Positions 8,306 to 17,241 of a DNA stretch of 39,324 nucleotides are shown piece by piece. Numbering within the stretch: position 1 is the first letter of the stretch; each line of letters begins with the position of its first letter. Under the pieces are notes generated by a model, which had not been told where the DNA came from, searched no databases, and was given only the letters and a program-made list of their open reading frames with translations. The translations under genes and the position numbers were made by a program. This DNA is from Kutzneria sp. (lineage in GTDB: Bacteria > Actinomycetota > Actinomycetes > Mycobacteriales > Pseudonocardiaceae): contig JAFAZC010000175.1 in the NCBI GenBank assembly GCA_019239965.1, positions 1 to 39,324 on the forward strand, in the 5' to 3' direction.

Positions 8306-9706
8306 TCAGTCCAGGTCGTCGTGACGCATCAGCTGGCGCCCGGCCTCGGTGATCGAGCCGGACAGCGACGGGTACACCGAGAAGGTGTGCGCCAGGTGCT
8401 CGACGGTCAGCTGGTTCTGCACGGCGAGCGCGATCGGCAGGATCAGCTCGCTCGCCGTGGGTGCGACGACGACGCCGCCGATCACCACCCCGGTCGCGGG
8501 ACGGCAGAACAGTTTGACGAAACCCCGCCGCAGACCCGACATCTTGGCTCGCGGGTTGGTGGCCAGCGGCAGCATGATCGTGCGTGCCGGCACCTCACCG
8601 GAGTCGATGGCCTGTTGGCTGATGCCGACGCTGGCGATCTCGGGGTGGGTGAACACGTTGGCCGCGACGGTCTTGAGCCGGATCGGCTGCACGCCCTCGC
8701 CGAGCGCGTGCCACATGGCGATACGTCCCTGCATGGCGGCGACCGAGGCGAGCATCAGCACACCGGTGCAGTCGCCGGCGGCGTACACCCCGCTCACCGA
8801 GGTCCGCGAGACGCGGTCGACCGGGATGAACCCGCCGCGCCCCGGCTCGACGCCGATCCGATCGAGGCCGAGATCGCCGGTGTTGGGCACCGAGCCGACG
8901 GTCATCAGGGCATGGCTGCCGGCCACGCGGTTGCCGTCCTCCAGGTACACGAGTACACCGTCCCCGGTGCGCTCGACCCGCTCGGCGCGGACGTTCTTGA
9001 CCAGCTGGCTGCCGTGCTCGGCGAACACGTCCTCGAGCACGGCAGCCGCGTCGGCGTCCTCGTGCGGCAGTACCCGGTCCCTGCTGGACACGAGGGTGAC
9101 CCGCACACCCAGCTCGGTGTACGCCGAGGCGAACTCGGCACCGGTGACCCCTGACCCGATCACGATCAGGTGATCCGGCAGCTCGGCGAGGTCGTAGATC
9201 TGCCGCCAGTCGAGGATGCGCTCCCCGTCGGGCGCCGCACCCGGCAGCACGCGCGGCGTGGCGCCGGTGGCCACGAGCACGACATCGGCCGGAATGACCT
9301 GTTCGCCCTCCTGAGTCGTCACGACCACCCGATGCTGGGCGAGGCCGGGGGCATCGTCGCAGAACCGGGCGGTGCCGGTGATCAGCCGCACGCCCTCGCG
9401 CTGCAGTTTGGCGCGCACGTCGGCCGACTGGGCGAGCGCGAGCCCCTTGACCCGGCCGTGGACCACCGGTACCTCGACGGTTGGCTCGGCGTGGCTGGTG
9501 TCGATACCGAGCTCACCGGCCTCCCGGAAGGCCGAGCGGGCCCCGGCCGAGGCGATGTAGGTCTTGGACGGCACACAGTCGTAGAGCACGCACGCACCGC
9601 CCAGACCGTTGCGCTCGACGACGGTGACCTCGGCTCCGTGCGGGGCGGCGACCAGGGCGGCTTCGTAGCCGGCGGGACCTCCACCCATGATCACGATTCG
9701 GGTCAC
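8306..9706 (-). CDS. lpdA: NAD(P)H-quinone reductase / LpdA-type flavoprotein disulfide reductase
   Basis: 466 residues from GTG 9706, 6 nt after AGGAGG; the open frame extends 26 codons further without support. Two-dinucleotide-binding FAD enzyme: FAD motif IVIMGGGPAGYEAALVA at the N-terminus, redox-type motif GGACVLYDCVPSKT with both Cys39 and Cys44, second Rossmann LIVIGSGVTGAEFA, and the GVYAAGDCTGV FAD ribityl motif. The C-terminal dimerisation domain has SVYPSLSGSITEA where true dihydrolipoamide dehydrogenases have an HAHPT-type catalytic His, so lipoamide activity is unlikely. This matches mycobacterial LpdA (Rv3303c), described as a quinone reductase. Divergent from the cyclotransferase-like gene. 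Confidence 0.9.
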   Translation of the reverse strand: MTRIVIMGGGPAGYEAALVAAPHGAEVTVVERNGLGGACVLYDCVPSKTYIASAGARSAFREAGELGIDTSHAEPTVEVPVVHGRVKGLALAQSADVRAKLQREGVRLITGTARFCDDAPGLAQHRVVVTTQEGEQVIPADVVLVATGATPRVLPGAAPDGERILDWRQIYDLAELPDHLIVIGSGVTGAEFASAYTELGVRVTLVSSRDRVLPHEDADAAAVLEDVFAEHGSQLVKNVRAERVERTGDGVLVYLEDGNRVAGSHALMTVGSVPNTGDLGLDRIGVEPGRGGFIPVDRVSRTSVSGVYAAGDCTGVLMLASVAAMQGRIAMWHALGEGVQPIRLKTVAANVFTHPEIASVGISQQAIDSGEVPARTIMLPLATNPRAKMSGLRRGFVKLFCRPATGVVIGGVVVAPTASELILPIALAVQNQLTVEHLAHTFSVYPSLSGSITEAGRQLMRHDDLD

Positions 9707-9809
9707 CAGGATCCTCCTGCGCTCGGTGCCACGGCCGGTGCCACCGTAGCGCCCGACCCAGCGGCCACCCGATCGCCTTGGCATCCGGGCTGGTTCGACC
9801 CGGTGTCGC

Positions 9810-9815
9810 TAGGCT
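9810..9815 (+). promoter_or_regulatory. -10 box TAGGCT for a probable leaderless transcript
   Basis: TAGGCT ends 7 nt before the GTG at 9823, so transcription should start at the start codon itself. No good -35 at standard spacing and no ribosome site are seen, which fits actinobacterial leaderless genes. Confidence 0.55.
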
Positions 9816-9822
9816 GTCCCTC

Positions 9823-10272
9823 GTGCCGCTCTACGCCGCGTACGGGTCCAACATGGATCCGAACCAGATGATGGAGCGAGCCCCATACTCGCCAATGGCG
9901 GGAACCGGGTGGCTCGTCGGCTGGCGCCTGACCTTCGGCGGCGAGGACCTCGGCTGGGAGGGCGCACTCGCCACCATCGTCGAGGACCCGGCTTCGCAGG
10001 TCTTCGTCGTGCTCTACGACGTGAGCCCGCGGGACGAGTCGACCCTCGACCGTTGGGAGGGCGCGCTCGGGCTGTACAAGAAGATCAAGCTCAGGGCGCA
10101 GACCCTGGAGGGCACCGTGGTGTCCTGGCTGTACGTGCTCGATGCCTACGAGGGCGGTCTGCCCTCGGCACGGTATCTCGGCGTGGTCGCCGACGCGGCC
10201 GAGGCCGCCGGCGCCCCGGACGACTACGTCGCCGACCTGCGTACCCGACCCTGCCGCGGGTTGGGTGGCTGA
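9823..10272 (+). CDS. Gamma-glutamylcyclotransferase-like (AIG2/GGCT fold) protein
   Basis: 149 residues from GTG 9823. The N-terminal PLYAAYGSNMDP carries the YGSN substrate-loop motif of the gamma-glutamylcyclotransferase family. A central strand (SQVFVVLYDVSPRDESTLDRWEG) ends in the acidic WEG region, where the family has its catalytic Glu, and is followed by GLYKKIKL. The longer open frame from 9778 overlaps the -10 box and is rejected. Family members cleave gamma-glutamyl amides to 5-oxoproline or act on related amides; the substrate here cannot be told. It occupies the position of Rv3304 next to lpdA in M. tuberculosis as I recall that map. Convergent with the desaturase-like gene, 9 nt apart. 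Confidence 0.8.
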   Translation: MPLYAAYGSNMDPNQMMERAPYSPMAGTGWLVGWRLTFGGEDLGWEGALATIVEDPASQVFVVLYDVSPRDESTLDRWEGALGLYKKIKLRAQTLEGTVVSWLYVLDAYEGGLPSARYLGVVADAAEAAGAPDDYVADLRTRPCRGLGG

Positions 10273-10281
10273 TCCGGCACG

Positions 10282-11697
10282 TCAACGACGCATCGACCGC
10301 AGGGCGGACAGCGCCGCGTTGTGGCCGCACATGCCGTGCACGCCCGCGCCCGGCGGGGTTGCGGCCGAGCAGATGTAGACGTTCGGGATCCCGGTCCGGT
10401 AGGGGTCGAGAGCCAGGCGCGGACGGAAGAGCACCTGGCGGACGGTGTTCGCACCGGTGGCGATGTCTCCGCCCACGCAGTTGGCGTTGTACGCCGGCCA
10501 GTCCGCGGTGCGGATCACCACCTTGTCCACGATCCGCTCGAGAAAGCCGGGGGCGAAGCGTTCGATCTGCCCGACGATCAGGTCGGTGGCGTCGCCGTCG
10601 TAGCCGTGCGGGACGTGCGCGTAGGCCCAGACCGGGTGCAGACCGCCCACGGAGCGGGTCGGGTCGGCAAGGTACTGCTGTCCGACGAGCACGAACGGTC
10701 GCCGTGGCAGCCGGCCCCTGTGCACCTGGTGTTCGGCGTCGGCGATCTCCTCGACAGTGCCGCCGACGTGCACGGTGCCGGCCCTGCGGCAGTCGAGGTT
10801 GCGCCACGGAATCCCGCCGTCGACGGCAAGGTCCACCTTGAACGCCCCTGGACCGTGCCGGTACCGCCGGTAGGCACGCCGGACCCGGTCGGGCAGGCGG
10901 TCGCCCGCGATGTCGGCGATCGCGGCGGGGGCGAGGTCGAGCAGAATCGCGTCGGCCTTCGGCAACTCGTTGAGCGAGCGGACCCGCACGCCGGTCTCGA
11001 TCCGGCCGCCGCGCGCGGTGAGGGTCGCGGCCAGCGCGTCAGTGATGGCCCGTGAGCCGCCTTCGGCAACCGGCCATCCGAACCGGTGGCCCGCCGCGAC
11101 CAGCATCAGCCCGATGGCGGAGGTGGTCGGCCGGCCGAGCGGGTGCATCCCGTGCGCGGCCACCCCCGCGAACAGCGCCCTTGCCGGCGCACCGGTCCAG
11201 CGGCGAGCGGTGACCGTCGCCGGCAGCAGCGCCGCTGGACCGAACACCGCCAGCGCGAGCGGGTGGCGCGGCAGGTGGATCAGCGGCCGCATCAGGTCCT
11301 CGGCCAGGTCGTCGAACCTCGCGGCGAGCGGCCCGAACAGCCGCCGCCATGCCGGCCCGTCTGGCCCGAGGGCTTCGGCGGTGTCAGCCAGCGAGCGCGT
11401 CATGATCGCGGCATGACCCGAGTCGAGCGGGTGCGCGAGATCGACCTCGGCCCACCGCCAGGTGACTCCGTGCCGCTCAAGGCCGAGGCCACGCAGGAAG
11501 GGCGACCCGACTCCCAATGGGTGAAAGGCCGAGCAGTGGTCGTGGATCAGGCCTGGCCGGGTTCGCTCACCGCTGCGGGTGCCGCCGCCTATGGTGTCCG
11601 CGGCCTCGAGCACCGTGACCGCCACCCCTTCGGCGGCCAGCGTGACCGCGGCGGCCAGCCCGTTCGGACCCGCCCCCACCACGACCGCCGTTGTCAC
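10282..11697 (-). CDS. Phytoene desaturase-like FAD-dependent oxidoreductase
   Basis: 471 residues. Starts with a Rossmann FAD motif (VVVGAGPNGLAAAVTLAAEG) and the GGGTRSGERTRPGLIHD region typical of the CrtI/phytoene dehydrogenase-related superfamily; it ends with the matching C-terminal FAD block (GIPNVYICSAATPPGAGVHGMCGHNAA). The GTG start shares the bases GTGA (11694-11697) with the stop of the upstream DUF3556 gene, so translation is coupled. No other carotenoid gene (crtE, crtB) is in the window, so a role in carotenoid synthesis is not supported; lipid or isoprenoid desaturation or saturation is equally possible. Family sure, substrate unknown. Confidence 0.85.
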   Translation of the reverse strand: MTTAVVVGAGPNGLAAAVTLAAEGVAVTVLEAADTIGGGTRSGERTRPGLIHDHCSAFHPLGVGSPFLRGLGLERHGVTWRWAEVDLAHPLDSGHAAIMTRSLADTAEALGPDGPAWRRLFGPLAARFDDLAEDLMRPLIHLPRHPLALAVFGPAALLPATVTARRWTGAPARALFAGVAAHGMHPLGRPTTSAIGLMLVAAGHRFGWPVAEGGSRAITDALAATLTARGGRIETGVRVRSLNELPKADAILLDLAPAAIADIAGDRLPDRVRRAYRRYRHGPGAFKVDLAVDGGIPWRNLDCRRAGTVHVGGTVEEIADAEHQVHRGRLPRRPFVLVGQQYLADPTRSVGGLHPVWAYAHVPHGYDGDATDLIVGQIERFAPGFLERIVDKVVIRTADWPAYNANCVGGDIATGANTVRQVLFRPRLALDPYRTGIPNVYICSAATPPGAGVHGMCGHNAALSALRSMRR

Positions 11698-13454
11698 ACT
11701 GCCTCCACGTCCGCTCCTTGTCCGGTCCGCCGCTGGGTCGCCAGCACCGTCACCGGGATGTCCCCGTCCCAGGGTTGCCGGTCCAGCATGTCCCGCACCC
11801 GGACATAACCGCGCTCGAACTCACCGGTTGCGGCGTCCACCAACCGGTACTCCTGCCGCTGCCGCTGTATCGGCTGCGCGTCGAGAACGATCACCCGGAC
11901 TTCGCCCTCGTCGAACCGGCAGCGCTCGTGCAGCGCCTGGATGAGCTGTTCGTTGTGCATGTGTCCGTCGCCGAAGTTCCAGCCGACGATCGGACCGACG
12001 ATGACCTCACCGTCAGTCGGGACATAGTCCGTCTCGTGCCGGGATCCGCAGGCCCGTGGAATGAGACCCAACAACGCGCGGCCGTGCAGGTGCATGGCGC
12101 GGAAGGCGTAGACCTTGTGCGCGAACAGCTCGGCGACGCGCTCGCCGTACATCGTCACCAGCTGCATGCCAGGCAGCGGGCCCGCCTTGATGACGTGCCG
12201 TTCGATCTTGGCGATCGCGCCGGGGGTCAGGCACCACATCGAGGTGTCCCAGTTACCCGCGTAGTAGCGCATCCCCACCAGGAACGAGACCTTGTTCGGG
12301 CACAGGTTGCCCAGCACGATGGCGCCGACCAGAAGACCGGTGAGCAGCACGACCGGGAGCGGATGGGTGAGGTCGCCGGGACCGTACCGTGCGTTGTGGA
12401 CGAAAAGGAATGCGATGCTGAACATCATGAAGACGTTCCACTCCAGCGGGACACCCGAAGGGATGCTGGCCAGGATGTGCAGGTGGAACAGCAGCATGAC
12501 AACCGCGGCGACCACGGTCACCGTGCCGCCGCGGGACACGAACAGGGCGAGCGGCGCAAGGTACTCCACGCCGGTGCCGGCGTAGGCGAGGAACTCAGCC
12601 AGCCGGGACGGGCGGACATCGTCAGGGTAGTGCCGGTAGAACCTGCTCTTGAGCCACCTGCCGCGCAGCGCCGGACTGTTGCTCTCCATCACCGCGACGA
12701 CGTGCGGGAAGTGCCGGTTCAGCTTCGAGGTGGCCGCGCCCCACCAGATCATCAGAATGGCGAGTTTGGCCGTGACGACCAGGTCCGCGCCGGGCAACAG
12801 GAATGCCACCAGTAGGGGAAGGTAGACCTCCGAGCGCGCGGCCAGGAAGATCGTCTTGTCCCGGAGGCCGATCAGCGGCAGCACGATCAGCAGCGGCAGG
12901 ATGCGTTCCGGTTCGAGCAGGCCCGCGCGGGTCACCAGTCCGGCGTCGTGACGGGTGGCCGGCGACAACAGGGCGAAGACGGCGGCGGCAAGCACCCCGA
13001 GGTACAGCAGGGCGTCGCCGACCGTACGGCGGGTTCCCCTGGTGAACGGCACCTTGCCCGGCCACGGTGGTAATCGGATGGTGCCGGGGCGTAACCAGTA
13101 CAACAGGGAACCAAACGGCGGCACGAAGCGGCCCGCGAGCGGCCCGAACCCGCACCCGAGGCCGACCACTTCGAACAGGGCGGTCCAGATGACCAGCTTC
13201 TCGTAGACGACGGGTTCGGTCCACCAGGAGCCGACCGTGCCGAATGAGCCGACACCCGGGGTGATTGAGGCGAACAGCATCGCGCCCGCCAGGTAGCCGA
13301 CGATTTTGGCGATGTACACGAGGTAGGTGACGTCGGGGGTGCCGAGTCCGGCGACGACCCAGTGCCGCACTATCGGCTTGAGCCGGGACATCAGATCACC
13401 GGCCCGCCACTGCTCGTAGTCGAGAGTCGGCAGATCCGGCGAGGTGATTCCCAT
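11694..13454 (-). CDS. DUF3556 family multi-spanning membrane protein
   Basis: 586 residues from ATG 13454 (GAGGAG 7 nt upstream; 22 further open codons lack a ribosome site). The N-terminal 380 residues hold about eight to ten hydrophobic segments, for example YLVYIAKIVGYLAGAMLFA, ALLYLGVLAAAVFALLS and VVLLTGLLVGAIVLG. The C-terminal 200 residues are soluble, with conserved-looking GMRYYAGNWDTSMWCL, VTMYGERVAELFAHKVYAFRAMHLHGR and GWNFGDGHMHNEQL stretches. I recognise this as the actinobacterial DUF3556 family, of unknown function. Coupled by a 4-base overlap to the desaturase-like gene, so the two products probably act together, perhaps on a membrane lipid. Confidence 0.8.
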   Translation of the reverse strand: MGITSPDLPTLDYEQWRAGDLMSRLKPIVRHWVVAGLGTPDVTYLVYIAKIVGYLAGAMLFASITPGVGSFGTVGSWWTEPVVYEKLVIWTALFEVVGLGCGFGPLAGRFVPPFGSLLYWLRPGTIRLPPWPGKVPFTRGTRRTVGDALLYLGVLAAAVFALLSPATRHDAGLVTRAGLLEPERILPLLIVLPLIGLRDKTIFLAARSEVYLPLLVAFLLPGADLVVTAKLAILMIWWGAATSKLNRHFPHVVAVMESNSPALRGRWLKSRFYRHYPDDVRPSRLAEFLAYAGTGVEYLAPLALFVSRGGTVTVVAAVVMLLFHLHILASIPSGVPLEWNVFMMFSIAFLFVHNARYGPGDLTHPLPVVLLTGLLVGAIVLGNLCPNKVSFLVGMRYYAGNWDTSMWCLTPGAIAKIERHVIKAGPLPGMQLVTMYGERVAELFAHKVYAFRAMHLHGRALLGLIPRACGSRHETDYVPTDGEVIVGPIVGWNFGDGHMHNEQLIQALHERCRFDEGEVRVIVLDAQPIQRQRQEYRLVDAATGEFERGYVRVRDMLDRQPWDGDIPVTVLATQRRTGQGADVEAV

Positions 13455-13475
13455 CGGGCGCTCCTCGATGGCTGG

Positions 13476-13511
13476 CGTCGACGCACGGCGTTGATCACCG
13501 TAGCGTCGACG
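13476..13511 (-). promoter_or_regulatory. Paired CGTCGACG palindromes upstream of the DUF3556 operon
   Basis: Two copies of the 8-bp palindrome CGTCGACG (13476-13483 and 13504-13511) lie 28 bp apart in the 124-bp region before the DUF3556 start. A minus-strand TACGGT (13497-13502) between them could be a -10. The sequence is short and GC-rich, so chance is possible. Confidence 0.25.
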
Positions 13512-13548
13512 ACACGCCAATCGCCAGAGCCGGGAGACCCGTTCTCAC

Positions 13549-13575
13549 CGGACCCGCTTCGCTCGACGGGGTCCG
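13549..13575 (-). terminator. Hairpin after the amidohydrolase gene
   Basis: CGGACCC (13549-13555) and GGGTCCG (13569-13575) form a 7-bp perfect stem with a 13-nt loop starting 4 nt after the amidohydrolase stop on the minus strand. No U tract follows, as is common for actinobacterial terminators. Confidence 0.4.
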
Positions 13576-13578
13576 AGA

Positions 13579-14883
13579 TCAGGCCAGCGCGGCCAGCGCG
13601 GTCTGCACCATCACCCTGACCCCGATGGGCAGGGCACGCTCGTCGAGCATGAAGCTCGACTGGTGCAGGTCGTACTGCTGTCCGTGACCGGACCACACGC
13701 CGAGCCTGCCGAACGAACCTGGTATCTGTTCCAGATACCAGGCGAAGTCCTCGCCTCCGGAGGACTGCTCGGTGCCGGCGAGCGCATCCTCTCCAAGGGC
13801 CGCCTCGATGCCCGCCCGCAGTATGGCGGTGCTGTCGGCCTCGTTCACCACCGGCGGCACGCCACGGGTGTGGATCAGGTCGAATCCGACCCCTGTCGGC
13901 CACAGCAGCGACTGCACGAGGTCCTTGACCAGCGGTTCCAGATCGGCCCACACCCGGTGATCACCGGTGCGCAGGGTGCCGCGCAACAGACCGGCCTGCG
14001 GCACCGCGTTGGCCGCCTCGCCGGCACGCACGGCCCCCCAGGTCAGCACCGTGCCCGACCTCGGATCGACCCGGCGGTTGAGCAGCGCGGGAAGACCGGT
14101 GATGACCGTGCCGAGCGCATGCACCAGGTCGGCGGTCAGATGCGGGCGTGAGGTGTGCCCGCCGGGAGAGGTCAGCCGCAGCTCCAACATGTCGGCTGCG
14201 GAGGTGATCGCGCCGACGCGAGTGCCTACCCTGCCGACCTCGAGCCGGGGGTCGCAGTGCAGACCGAAGATTCGCTCGACGCCGTCCAGCCCGCCGACCG
14301 CGATCACATCCAGGGCACCCCCCGGCATGATCTCCTCGGCCGGCTGGAAGATGACCCGGATCCGGCCGGGCAGTTCCGGCGCGCTCGCCAGCGCCAGCGC
14401 GGCACCGAGCAGCACAGCGGTGTGGGCGTCGTGGCCACAGGCGTGGCAGACGTCATCCACTGTGGACGAGTAGGACAGACCGGTCCGTTCACCGAGCGGC
14501 AGTGCGTCGATGTCGGCACGCAGCGCGACACACCGCTGCCCGGTGCCGATGTCGCAGATGAGTCCGGTGCCCGCGGGCAGAACCTTCGGCTGCAGCCCGA
14601 CGGACCGGAGCACGCTGGCGAGCAGGTCGGTGGTGAGATACTCCTGCCTGGACAGTTCGGGGTTGGCGTGGATGTGCCGCCGCCAGGCGATGACATCGGC
14701 CGTATTGGCCGCCATCCATTCGTCCAACCAGTACGGTCCACGTCCTACGCCGAAGTCACGCACCTCTGAAATGCTGAGCCCAGAATCGGTGATCAGCATC
14801 TCGGAAGCGGAAGAAGCCTCGTCGTGCCGTCGGCCGGCGTCGCCTCCCGTGGGCAGCTCGGGCCGCGAGTCCAGCACGGTCAC
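13579..14883 (-). CDS. M20 family amidohydrolase / peptidase
   Basis: 434 residues from GTG 14883, with GGAGG 7 nt upstream; an open extension to 15072 has no ribosome site. M20D-type metal-dependent amidohydrolase (N-acyl amino acid amidohydrolase/carboxypeptidase fold). Metal and catalytic motifs are present: RRHIHANPELS, VALRADIDALPL, CGHDAHTAVLLGAA, the general base in QPAEE, and a late HQSSF. A dimerisation insert lies around RLTSPGGHTSRPH. M. tuberculosis has two such genes, amiA1 and amiB1, between lpdA and deoD; only one is found here, so I leave the symbol empty. Exact substrate unknown; cytosolic. Confidence 0.9.
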   Translation of the reverse strand: MTVLDSRPELPTGGDAGRRHDEASSASEMLITDSGLSISEVRDFGVGRGPYWLDEWMAANTADVIAWRRHIHANPELSRQEYLTTDLLASVLRSVGLQPKVLPAGTGLICDIGTGQRCVALRADIDALPLGERTGLSYSSTVDDVCHACGHDAHTAVLLGAALALASAPELPGRIRVIFQPAEEIMPGGALDVIAVGGLDGVERIFGLHCDPRLEVGRVGTRVGAITSAADMLELRLTSPGGHTSRPHLTADLVHALGTVITGLPALLNRRVDPRSGTVLTWGAVRAGEAANAVPQAGLLRGTLRTGDHRVWADLEPLVKDLVQSLLWPTGVGFDLIHTRGVPPVVNEADSTAILRAGIEAALGEDALAGTEQSSGGEDFAWYLEQIPGSFGRLGVWSGHGQQYDLHQSSFMLDERALPIGVRVMVQTALAALA

Positions 14884-15103
14884 GCCACACCTCCAGCGCG
14901 GTCGCTGTGGCGGATCACCCCAGGGTTGGTACTCACCCCGTTCATCCTGCCTCATCGGCCGGCGCCGCTGGCCGGTTGCCGAGAGGGACAGGACGGCCGG
15001 TGTCCAGAGTGCGCCGAGCGGCGGCCCGCCGCGGCGAGAACTTCTGCCTGACTGAAGCCCATCCCCGGTCAATGATCAAGAAATCGTCGGTGGGCGGCAG
15101 TTC

Positions 15104-15118
15104 TCCCAGTATCTGGGA
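15104..15118 (-). promoter_or_regulatory. Short inverted repeat after the 93-residue membrane gene
   Basis: TCCCAG and CTGGGA are separated by 3 nt, 9 nt downstream of the stop of the small membrane gene on the minus strand, inside the 243-bp gap before the amidohydrolase. Too short to be sure of termination; an operator is also possible. Nothing else was recognised in this gap. Confidence 0.25.
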
Positions 15119-15126
15119 ACACGACG

Positions 15127-15408
15127 CTAGCTCGACTTCTGCCGTTTCCGCCGGATCCGCCGGCCATACCACACGATGCCGAGTAGGACGACCACGATGA
15201 CACCGATGATCAGTCGTTGCCGAATGTCGTCGCTGAAGGTGGGGGTCTGCGGCGGATCGAGCGAGGGACCCGGGGCCGGGGTCGGATCGACCGCCGCCCC
15301 AGCCGGCGACGCTGCCAGCAGCAGGGCGGTGACGAGCAGAGCCGCACTGGACATCGCCCGCCGCAACACCACGGTCAACGGCCTGCGCGAGATCGGATAT
15401 CGGTCCAC
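15127..15408 (-). CDS. Small membrane-anchored exported protein
   Basis: 93 residues if started at GTG 15408; ATG at 15357 (MSSAALLVTALLLAASPAGA) is an alternative and an upstream ATG at 15429 is also in frame. A signal peptide is followed by a short Pro-rich external segment (DPTPAPGPSLDPPQTPTF), a transmembrane helix (RLIIGVIVVVLLGIVWYG) and a very basic cytosolic tail RRIRRKRQKSS. No enzymatic motif. It is divergent from the Ser/Thr kinase with a 92-bp gap between starts, and its tail ends in two Ser, so a link to the kinase is conceivable but unproven. Confidence 0.65.
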   Translation of the reverse strand: MDRYPISRRPLTVVLRRAMSSAALLVTALLLAASPAGAAVDPTPAPGPSLDPPQTPTFSDDIRQRLIIGVIVVVLLGIVWYGRRIRRKRQKSS

Positions 15409-15488
15409 GCTCCCATGATGCCGGAGCATCGTCGCGGGGGACGGTTGTTCACCCTGTCGTCCACAATCGAGCGGCCGCAGCGCCAGTG

Positions 15489-15494
15489 GACAAT
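15489..15494 (+). promoter_or_regulatory. -10-like box for leaderless kinase transcript
   Basis: GACAAT ends 6 nt before ATG 15501. The G-run between them is too close to the ATG to serve as a ribosome site, so leaderless initiation is the simplest reading. No clear -35. Confidence 0.35.
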
Positions 15495-15500
15495 GGGGGC

Positions 15501-17204
15501 ATGTCCACACCCGAGCCGCCGGTCGCCCCCCGTGTCATCGCCGACCGGTATCGACTCGACCAGGTACTCGGGCGCGGTTCGATGGGCACGGTGTGGGCCG
15601 GCTACGACGAATTCCTGCACCGCAAGGTCGCGGTGAAGGAAGTGATGTTGCCGCCTGGCATTCCCGCCGGTGAGGCGGACGCCCTGCGGGAGCGCACACT
15701 GCGGGAGGCACGCGCGATCGCGGTGCTCTCCCACCCGAACGTGGTGACCCTGCACGACATAGCCGTCCAGGACGGCGACCCGTTCGTCGTGATGGAACTG
15801 GTGCCCTCGCGCAGCCTCGCCGAGGTCACCAGCCAGCTGGGACGACTGGATATCGGACAGGCCGCCGCGGTCGCCGACGCCGTCGCGGCCGCTCTCGAGG
15901 CAGCACACGACGCCGGCATCACCCACCGCGACGTCAAGCCGGGAAACGTCCTCATCGGCGACGGCGGACAGATCAAACTCACCGACTTCGGCATCGCCCG
16001 CAACGTCGCCGAGGTCACGATGACCAGCACCGGGATCATGCTGGGCTCACCGGCCTTCATCTCGCCGGAGGTCGCCTCGGGGCGGGAGGTGACGACGGCC
16101 GCGGACTTGTGGAGCCTCGGCACGACCCTGTTCGCGGTGCTCGAGGGCCATCCACCCTATGACTGCGACGACGATCCGCTGGCCACTGTCACCGCCGTTG
16201 TGCACGGCGAGGTGCCGGAGCCGACCATGGCCGGCCCGCTGACCTCGGTGATCACGGACCTGATGGTCAAGGATCCCGCGGGCCGAATCTCGCTCGCCGA
16301 GGTCCGGCGGCGGTTGCGACCGCTGGTCACCAATCAGGGCCCTGTCGTGTTTCCGGCCGCCGATGCCGCGGTGTCCACACCGGGTGACAAGCGGCCGAGC
16401 CCGGTCCTGAGGTCCTTCCTGCGTGCACGGCCCCGTCAGACCCCGGGGCACACCCCGCTGGCCGCCGATCCGGGGCCACTGCCCTTCGCGGTGCGGCCCC
16501 AGCCGGCGACCGCGACGGGCGGATCGCGTCATCGCCTGGCATCGGTGCTGACCGCGGTGACGGCGGTTGCCCTGTTCCTGGTGGCCGCCATCGTCGGATT
16601 CGCCCTGACCAGGGTCGCCGTCGGCCGGCCACTGACACCGCCGGCACCGACACCGTCCACCGCCGGTCCGACCACGATCGCGCCGGTGCCCCCTCTTGTC
16701 GTCGTGCGGTCACGGGCGAGGACCGTGACCGGCGCCGGTGCCACCGACGGTGAATTCACGGTGAGCGTGCCGTCTGATTGGCAGCAGTTCGTCGAACTGC
16801 GGCCGTCCGTGCGAAGCCTGCCCCCCAGTGCCGTCGTACATTTCGTCAGCCAGGACGGCACCAGCGACCTCGCCGTACAGCGCTTCGCCGGCGTGCGCGC
16901 CGAGGCGGCACAAGAGCAGTACTTGGCCTCGCTACGGGACCTCCAGGCGCAGTTCACGCTCGACCCGGAACCGCTGAAAGGCATACCGGGGTTCGACGAC
17001 GCCACACAGCTGAGATACCGCAAGCAGGAGTCCGGCCGCGGCGCGAGCGACGACGAAACACCGCGGCCGCGCAGCTACTTCGCGGCGGAACTGCCCACAG
17101 AAGACGAATTGTGGGTGCTGACGTTGACCGTGGACGTCGAGGTCGAGTCCGCCGGCCTGAGGCTGTTCAATGCCGTGACCCCGACGTTCGGCGTGAACGA
17201 GTGA
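15501..17204 (+). CDS. Membrane Ser/Thr protein kinase with extracytoplasmic domain
   Basis: 567 residues. Hanks-type kinase domain in residues 17-280: glycine loop [11 protein letters not shown], catalytic Lys46 (VAVKEV), alpha-C Glu in [18 protein letters not shown] at 142-149, DFG, an activation loop with several Thr (VTMTSTGIM) and a SPE in place of APE. A Pro-rich juxtamembrane stretch leads to one transmembrane helix near 347-369 and a Pro/Thr spacer. The outer domain of about 150 residues (from [15 protein letters not shown]) has no PASTA repeats; its start resembles PsbP/LpqN-like folds, which is only a suggestion. It could sense an envelope ligand. ATG 15501 fits a leaderless start; GTG 15486 is an alternative. 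The next gene starts 37 nt downstream with its own promoter. Confidence 0.9.
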   Translation: MSTPEPPVAPRVIADRYRLDQVLGRGSMGTVWAGYDEFLHRKVAVKEVMLPPGIPAGEADALRERTLREARAIAVLSHPNVVTLHDIAVQDGDPFVVMELVPSRSLAEVTSQLGRLDIGQAAAVADAVAAALEAAHDAGITHRDVKPGNVLIGDGGQIKLTDFGIARNVAEVTMTSTGIMLGSPAFISPEVASGREVTTAADLWSLGTTLFAVLEGHPPYDCDDDPLATVTAVVHGEVPEPTMAGPLTSVITDLMVKDPAGRISLAEVRRRLRPLVTNQGPVVFPAADAAVSTPGDKRPSPVLRSFLRARPRQTPGHTPLAADPGPLPFAVRPQPATATGGSRHRLASVLTAVTAVALFLVAAIVGFALTRVAVGRPLTPPAPTPSTAGPTTIAPVPPLVVVRSRARTVTGAGATDGEFTVSVPSDWQQFVELRPSVRSLPPSAVVHFVSQDGTSDLAVQRFAGVRAEAAQEQYLASLRDLQAQFTLDPEPLKGIPGFDDATQLRYRKQESGRGASDDETPRPRSYFAAELPTEDELWVLTLTVDVEVESAGLRLFNAVTPTFGVNE

Positions 17205-17228
17205 ACCGGTCCACCACGCGGCACCGAC

Positions 17229-17234
17229 TAGGCT
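17229..17234 (+). promoter_or_regulatory. -10 box TAGGCT for leaderless PNP transcript
   Basis: TAGGCT ends 7 nt before GTG 17242, the same geometry as at 9810 and 23049. No ribosome site is present. Confidence 0.55.
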
Positions 17235-17241
17235 CGCCGCC

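Noticed and set aside
7556-9154. 532-codon plus-strand frame over the sortase, exported protein and lpdA
   Set aside because: It crosses two gene boundaries and the strong hairpin, and is antisense to recognised genes.
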